Shown here piece after piece: positions 8,170 to 11,569 of a stretch of 11,569 bases of DNA; position 1 is the first letter of the stretch, and each line of letters begins with the position of its first letter. A program made the position numbers and the translations under genes. The stretch is taken from positions 1 through 11,569 of the forward strand of contig DKNY01000038.1 in NCBI GenBank assembly GCA_002470275.1, in the 5' to 3' direction. The DNA is from Gammaproteobacteria bacterium UBA7376 (GTDB taxonomy: Bacteria > Pseudomonadota > Gammaproteobacteria > Pseudomonadales > Azotimanducaceae). The notes under the pieces were generated by a model. That model saw only the letters and a list, made by a program, of their open reading frames with translations, was not told the DNA's origin and searched no databases.

Positions 8170-8200
8170 GGGCGGTGCTAATGCACAATAGCAGGCGCCC
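8170..8200. terminator. Hairpin between convergent fabY and sirB1 genes, without T-run
   Basis: GGGCG (8170-8174) can pair with CGCCC (8196-8200) and TGCTA (8176-8180) with TAGCA (8189-8193), leaving an 8-base loop and a small 1x2 internal bulge. It overlaps the last codons and stop of the sirB1-family gene and starts 13 bases after the fabY stop. Neither flank carries a T-run, so intrinsic termination is doubtful; it may instead protect mRNA 3' ends. Confidence 0.35.
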
Positions 8201-8954
8201 CTGAAAGGGTCTCGACGCGGTTGGACGCCTCGGCAGACAGGTCTTGGTCATCGCTAATGGCCATGCAGGCCACATACTCGTCGATGGCCGCTTGCTTGGA
8301 TGCCAGCCGCTGCCAGCATTCACCTCTTTCAAAGTGCAGGGACGCTAAAATCTGAGCATCCTGGCTCGCAATGGCCATTTGATAGTCGGTTATTTCAAGC
8401 ACATTCCGCCAATCCTGCAGCCCAAGATAAACGTTCTTGATGTTGTTCAGCATCCGCAGGCCGATCATGCGCGTACTCGCCCGCCGCAGCAGAATTTTGG
8501 AGGGTGCGTCCTTTAAACTCGAGGGCTTAATCACCTGCAAAGAAATAGGGTCCACAAGCTCAGACTGGATGTTAAGCAAGAAATGACCTGGAAAATTGAT
8601 GCCTTCTGCCTCAAGGCCCAGACGGCGTGCGGTCTGAATCAACAAAACAGCGATGACAATGGGTAAGGCAGCACCGGTCCTCAATGCCCACTCCAGGCTA
8701 CTGTGCGTCAGGTCCGCAGCGCCTCCCCAGCCTTGACCGAACCCCTTCATCAAAAAAAACTGCAGCAGCTCATCTCGGCCAGCGACGCCCTGGGCTTCTG
8801 CCTCGTGACATAGCTCCGCGAACAGCCGATCTACATCCTCCGGCTGCATAGCCCTATCAACAACGCTGCCGACCAGCTTTGCCATTTCCCACTCCGCATC
8901 GGCCATCCGAGCGCAGCGCGTGAACGCCTGCAGGAGCGTTGTTTTAGTGCTCAT
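8178..8954 (-). CDS. SirB1-family protein (transglutaminase-like fold with TPR-like tail)
   Basis: A 258-residue protein of the SirB1/UPF0162 family (E. coli SirB1 is about 269). The biochemical role of this family is not established. The signature lies at residues 87-130: SLEWALRTGAALPIVIAVLL followed by ARRLGLEAEGINFPGHFLL, then DPISLQ at 135-140, corresponding to the usual R-x-G-I-P...GVNFPGHFL...DP pattern. Here the normal R-G-I-P reads TGAALP, a slight departure. The C-terminal half (about 165-235) is helical and resembles the tetratricopeptide-like tail of the family (LQDWRNVLEITDYQMAI, HFERGECWQRLASKQAAIDEY). The ATG at 8954 lies 20 bases after the prfC stop and no strong ribosome binding site precedes it; translational coupling with prfC is possible. 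In many bacteria sirB1 sits beside prfA/prmC, so lying next to prfC here is a loose parallel only. Confidence 0.82.
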   Translation of the reverse strand: MSTKTTLLQAFTRCARMADAEWEMAKLVGSVVDRAMQPEDVDRLFAELCHEAEAQGVAGRDELLQFFLMKGFGQGWGGAADLTHSSLEWALRTGAALPIVIAVLLIQTARRLGLEAEGINFPGHFLLNIQSELVDPISLQVIKPSSLKDAPSKILLRRASTRMIGLRMLNNIKNVYLGLQDWRNVLEITDYQMAIASQDAQILASLHFERGECWQRLASKQAAIDEYVACMAISDDQDLSAEASNRVETLSGAPAIVH

Positions 8955-8984
8955 GGCGGTGGGCCCCGGCCTCGTTAGTGCTCA
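8944..8984. repeat. Direct repeat of TTAGTGCTCA at the prfC/sirB1 junction
   Basis: TTAGTGCTCA occurs at 8944-8953 and again at 8975-8984, 31 bases apart. On the coding strand, the last copy of prfC reads TGAGCACTAA including its stop, and the second copy forms the start of the next gene, ATGAGCACTAAA. It could be a small duplication that supplied the gene boundary, or chance. Confidence 0.45.
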
Positions 8985-10561
8985 CGGGTCTTGCTGAAGA
9001 CAACGTCTGGCCAGCGATCTTGGATGACCTGCAGATTGACACGACTGGTCGCGAGATAGGTGAGGTACCCCCCACCATCGATGGCCAGGTTGTCGGCATT
9101 TTTTTTACGGAATTCCGCCAACATTTTTTCATCACTGCAGCGCACCCAGCGTGCGGTAAAGGTACTGGTGCTCTCCCAGATACACTCCGCTCGGTACTCA
9201 TCGCGCAGTCGGAAAGCCACCAGGTCAAACTGCAGCACTCCCACCGCGCCCACAACGATCTCGTTTTTGGTGAGCGGCTTAAACACTTGGGTGGCGCCCT
9301 CCTCAGCCAGCTGCTGCACCCCTTTTTCTAGCTGTTTAGAGCGAAGCGGGTCCTTTACCCGTACTCGCCGAAACAGTTCGGGCGCAAAATTTGGAATGCC
9401 GATAAACTGGTGCTGCTCACCCTCGGAAAAAGCATCGCCGATCTGAATGGTGCCGTGATTGTGGAGGCCGATGATGTCGCCGGCAAAGGCTTCCTCGGTT
9501 TGAACCCGGTCTCCAGCCATGAAGGTCACCGCGTCGGCCACCTTAATGTCCTTGCCCAAGCGCAGGTGTCGCATTTTCATCCCCTGACGATAAACGCCGG
9601 AGCAGACGCGCAAAAAGGCAATGCGATCACGATGCTTGGGGTCCATGTTCGCCTGAATCTTGAACACGAAACCGCTAAATTTTGGCTCCTCAGGCTGCAC
9701 CGTACGATCCTTGGTCCCCCTAGCCTGGGGCCCCGGTGCCTGATCAACAAAACCATTCAGCATCTGCTGAACGCCAAAGTTCCCTAGCGCGGTGCCAAAA
9801 TAGACCGGCGTGACCGTGGCTTGCTCAAAATCCCCCTGATCAAAGGCATGGCTGGCACCGCGAACCAGCTCGATCTCCTCCACGAAGCCCTCGTATTCTG
9901 CCCCTAGGTAGGCCTGCGCCTCTGGGCTCTCTAACCCCTCAATTACGTCATAGGCATAGATGTGATGTCCCTGAGACTTGGCAAAACAAATAATTTTGTC
10001 CGCGGCCAGTTCATAGATGCCTTTAAAGTGCTGCCCCATGCCGATGGGCCAATTAATGGGGGCGCACTGAATTTGCAGGATGTCCTCGATCTCGTCCATC
10101 AACTCAATGGGATCACGAATTTCACGATCCAGTTTATTGATGAAGGTGACGATGGGCGTGTCGCGCAAGCGACAGACCTCCATCAATTTAACGGTGCGCG
10201 GCTCGACGCCCTTTGCCCCATCAATAACCATCAATGCAGAATCCACCGCGGTTAGCGTGCGGTAGGTATCCTCCGAAAAGTCCTCGTGCCCTGGCGTGTC
10301 TAAGAGATTGATCACCCGTTCACGATAAGGGAACTGCATCACGGACGTAGTGACAGAAATACCGCGCTCCTGCTCCATGGTCATCCAGTCCGACGTCGCG
10401 TGACGGTCAGACTTTCGCGACTTGACGGTGCCTGCCAGCTGGATGGCACCCCCAAATAACAACAGCTTTTCCGTCATCGTCGTTTTGCCCGCATCTGGGT
10501 GAGAGATGATGGCAAAGGTGCGTCGATTCACGATGTTTCTGGCGCTGACGGGCTCGGACAT
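8975..10561 (-). CDS. prfC: Peptide chain release factor 3
   Basis: GTPase of 528 residues (E. coli RF3 is 529) that recycles release factors 1 and 2 from the ribosome after peptide release. Motifs counted from the ATG: HPDAGKT P-loop at 21-27, [14 protein letters not shown] at 66-79 covering switch [21 protein letters not shown] at 88-107, and NKLD at 142-145. Further landmarks are the RF3-typical stretches [27 protein letters not shown] and FAPELFRR, and the C-terminal TREH, as in E. coli. I prefer ATG 10561 to the in-frame TTG at 10567, since the chain then starts [10 protein letters not shown] and aligns with the E. coli N-terminus. No clear ribosome binding site precedes either. It is followed by the sirB1-family gene after 20 bases and lies about 100 bases downstream of rimI. 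Confidence 0.97.
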   Translation of the reverse strand: MSEPVSARNIVNRRTFAIISHPDAGKTTMTEKLLLFGGAIQLAGTVKSRKSDRHATSDWMTMEQERGISVTTSVMQFPYRERVINLLDTPGHEDFSEDTYRTLTAVDSALMVIDGAKGVEPRTVKLMEVCRLRDTPIVTFINKLDREIRDPIELMDEIEDILQIQCAPINWPIGMGQHFKGIYELAADKIICFAKSQGHHIYAYDVIEGLESPEAQAYLGAEYEGFVEEIELVRGASHAFDQGDFEQATVTPVYFGTALGNFGVQQMLNGFVDQAPGPQARGTKDRTVQPEEPKFSGFVFKIQANMDPKHRDRIAFLRVCSGVYRQGMKMRHLRLGKDIKVADAVTFMAGDRVQTEEAFAGDIIGLHNHGTIQIGDAFSEGEQHQFIGIPNFAPELFRRVRVKDPLRSKQLEKGVQQLAEEGATQVFKPLTKNEIVVGAVGVLQFDLVAFRLRDEYRAECIWESTSTFTARWVRCSDEKMLAEFRKKNADNLAIDGGGYLTYLATSRVNLQVIQDRWPDVVFSKTREH

Positions 10562-10569
10562 TGGCAATT

Positions 10570-10598
10570 TTTATGGCTACGGCGGGAGAGGCAGTCTA
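10570..10598 (-). promoter_or_regulatory. Possible promoter immediately upstream of prfC
   Basis: On the minus strand TAGACT (10593-10598) and CATAAA (10570-10575) are 17 bases apart, each 4 of 6 to consensus. The expected start point is near 10563, almost at the ATG at 10561, which would give a leaderless or nearly leaderless message. This fits the lack of a ribosome binding site, but the boxes are weak. Confidence 0.25.
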
Positions 10599-10651
10599 TC
10601 CCGTTTGACTAGGGAGAACGAGATCAGAAGCTAAACTCCCGCTCCCGCCGT
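10579..10651. repeat. 10-base inverted repeat in the rimI-prfC intergenic region
   Basis: ACGGCGGGAG (10579-10588) is the exact reverse complement of CTCCCGCCGT (10642-10651), with 53 bases between the arms. One arm lies between the predicted -10 and -35 of prfC, the other just after the rimI stop. A short TCCC/GGGA pairing inside could extend the fold. It could be an RNA stem in a read-through rimI-prfC transcript, or a paired protein binding site. Confidence 0.45.
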
Positions 10652-10662
10652 CTTAAAGTGGC

Positions 10663-11163
10663 TCAGGACAGCATTAGACCGAAGATCAATGCATCCTCAC
10701 GGGCCACTAAGCCGGGGGATCGGGTGGCAATCGGCAGGCTAGCGGGGTAGTAGCCCTTGCGACGACCAATCTCACTAAAGCCCCCCTCCAGATAAACCCG
10801 TTGGGCGGCAGTATTACCCTCTCGCACCTCTAGGAAAATCTGGCAGGCCCCCTGCTCGCGAACAAAGGACACCACCTGACGAAGCCAATGATGACCCAGG
10901 CCCTGTCCTCTGACGTCACGATGCAGACAAAAGTTAACCAGCTCGCATTCCTCTAGAACGAGGGTCACTATCGCGTAGCCGGCAACCCGGTTGTTCTTGG
11001 ACTGGAGTGTCCGACATAGATAGCCTTGGTCCCGCCGGCTCAGGCAATCCAGAAAAATGCGCTCGCTCCAGGGGCTGGGATAGGCTTCTGCTTCAATTTG
11101 CAGGACCTGGGGCAAGTCCTGAACCACCATCTCGCGCTCGGAATAGTCGCTATGCGGAGTCAT
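10663..11163 (-). CDS. rimI: Ribosomal protein S18-alanine N-acetyltransferase
   Basis: GNAT-fold enzyme of 166 residues (E. coli RimI is 148) that transfers acetyl from acetyl-CoA to the N-terminal Ala of ribosomal protein S18. The acetyl-CoA pyrophosphate loop is RGQGLG at 85-90. LEVREGNTAAQRVYLEGGF at 111-129 contains Glu112 and Tyr124, matching the catalytic Glu103 and Tyr115 of E. coli RimI. RRKGYYP at 134-140 and REDALIF at 155-161 are RimI hallmarks. An insertion of a few residues (ASLPIATRSPGLVA) lies between them. The ATG at 11163 lies inside the end of the preceding gene (14-base overlap), which suggests translational coupling. Other GNAT acetyltransferases share the fold, but the C-terminal REDA motif makes RimI likely. 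Confidence 0.93.
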   Translation of the reverse strand: MTPHSDYSEREMVVQDLPQVLQIEAEAYPSPWSERIFLDCLSRRDQGYLCRTLQSKNNRVAGYAIVTLVLEECELVNFCLHRDVRGQGLGHHWLRQVVSFVREQGACQIFLEVREGNTAAQRVYLEGGFSEIGRRKGYYPASLPIATRSPGLVAREDALIFGLMLS

Positions 11164-11569
11164 TGGCGAATTTTGCCCAGAGCGCCCTCTTTTGCTGGGC
11201 GCTCATCATCAAGGTCGACAGTGAGGGCAAGACCACCAGAGGGGCGTCTTCCTGAGGCAGCCAAGGTTTCAATATGTGCAGGCTCTCTTCGGTCAGAAAA
11301 ATATCCTGCTGAGCGCCCGGCGCGTATTTCTCAAAAAAGGTAGCTATGGCCACCTCAGGGGTTCTGGAGGAAGCGACCATGGGCCAATGAAATGCTCGGG
11401 CTGCCGGAGGGTCCAAGTGCAGGTCTCGCGCCGTTAGCCACCTGAGTCCGACCAAAAGATCGCTGACGAAGCGCAAAGCCTGCTCGTCAATGGTTTGGTG
11501 ATCTATGAATAGGAAGTGGTCGTGGGCGACAAAGTTTAGGGCTATGGGCGCAACGGGATTATCCTCCTG
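11150..11569 (-). CDS. HolD-like protein (DNA polymerase III psi subunit family), N-terminus beyond the window
   Basis: The frame is open from the right edge to TAG at 11150-11152, giving 139 visible residues; the start lies outside. The C-terminal part aligns loosely with E. coli psi (HolD): a hydrophobic strand ending in a Pro (IFLTEESLHILKPWLP), then VVLPSLSTL and a final helix KRALWAKF, compared with VASPALTDL and RAALWQQI of E. coli. Psi links the clamp loader to single-strand binding protein through chi; that function is only inferred here. Synteny adds weight, since holD directly precedes and overlaps rimI in E. coli and, as I recall, prfC follows rimI in vibrios. The region FHWPMVASSRTPEVAIATFFEK has no motif I can assign. 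Similarity is weak, so a different conserved hypothetical family is possible. Confidence 0.55.
   Translation of the reverse strand, partial: QEDNPVAPIALNFVAHDHFLFIDHQTIDEQALRFVSDLLVGLRWLTARDLHLDPPAARAFHWPMVASSRTPEVAIATFFEKYAPGAQQDIFLTEESLHILKPWLPQEDAPLVVLPSLSTLMMSAQQKRALWAKFANDSA

Noticed and set aside
9099..9106. Run of eight A on the prfC coding strand as a programmed frameshift site
   Set aside because: The run encodes the Lys-Lys-Asn of a normal, full-length RF3 chain; no downstream stem or alternative conserved frame supports recoding.
11563..11568. AGGAGG at the right edge as a ribosome binding site for the HolD-like gene
   Set aside because: The only start-like triplet at a fitting distance is a TTG in another frame that meets a stop after three codons; the open frame continues upstream through the site, so it is probably coding sequence.

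Overview
The window looks like chromosomal core-metabolism DNA from a gammaproteobacterium, moderately GC-rich and densely coding. The guess rests on three things: a FabY-type ketosynthase of the kind known from Pseudomonas, a release factor 3 very close to the enterobacterial/pseudomonad form, and the order holD-like gene, rimI, prfC. A marine, Marinobacter- or Halieaceae-like source is plausible, but the sequence alone does not prove it. I see no mobile element, CRISPR array, tRNA or rRNA.

Left part (1-4389, minus strand): one uninterrupted reading frame of 1463 codons runs off the left edge. It is a giant single-chain biotin-dependent carboxylase with the order AccA-like carboxyltransferase, about 500 residues of unassigned, apparently helical protein, AccD-like carboxyltransferase, then biotin carboxylase. 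A biotin carrier domain would be expected beyond the edge. This order is the reverse of the eukaryotic single-chain acetyl-CoA carboxylase and puts the alpha half before the beta half. It is the most unusual object in the window.

Middle part (4390-8157, plus strand): moaB (molybdenum cofactor) is divergent from the carboxylase, and the two predicted promoters share almost the same -10 bases. It is followed by an acetyl-CoA acetyltransferase-type thiolase and a fabY-like 3-oxoacyl synthase that starts at TTG behind a good ribosome binding site. Carboxylase, thiolase and FabY all work on acetyl-CoA, malonyl and acetoacetyl units. They may form a cluster for starting fatty acid synthesis or a related acyl pathway (inference).

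Right part (8178-11569, minus strand): a second, convergent group reads a partial HolD-like gene, rimI, prfC, then a sirB1-family gene, covering replication, ribosomal protein acetylation and translation termination. The holD-like and rimI genes overlap by 14 bases. A hairpin lacking a T-run sits between the convergent fabY and sirB1 ends, and a 10-base inverted repeat brackets the prfC leader. No stretch longer than 300 bases lacks a gene; the largest gaps are about 95 bases.
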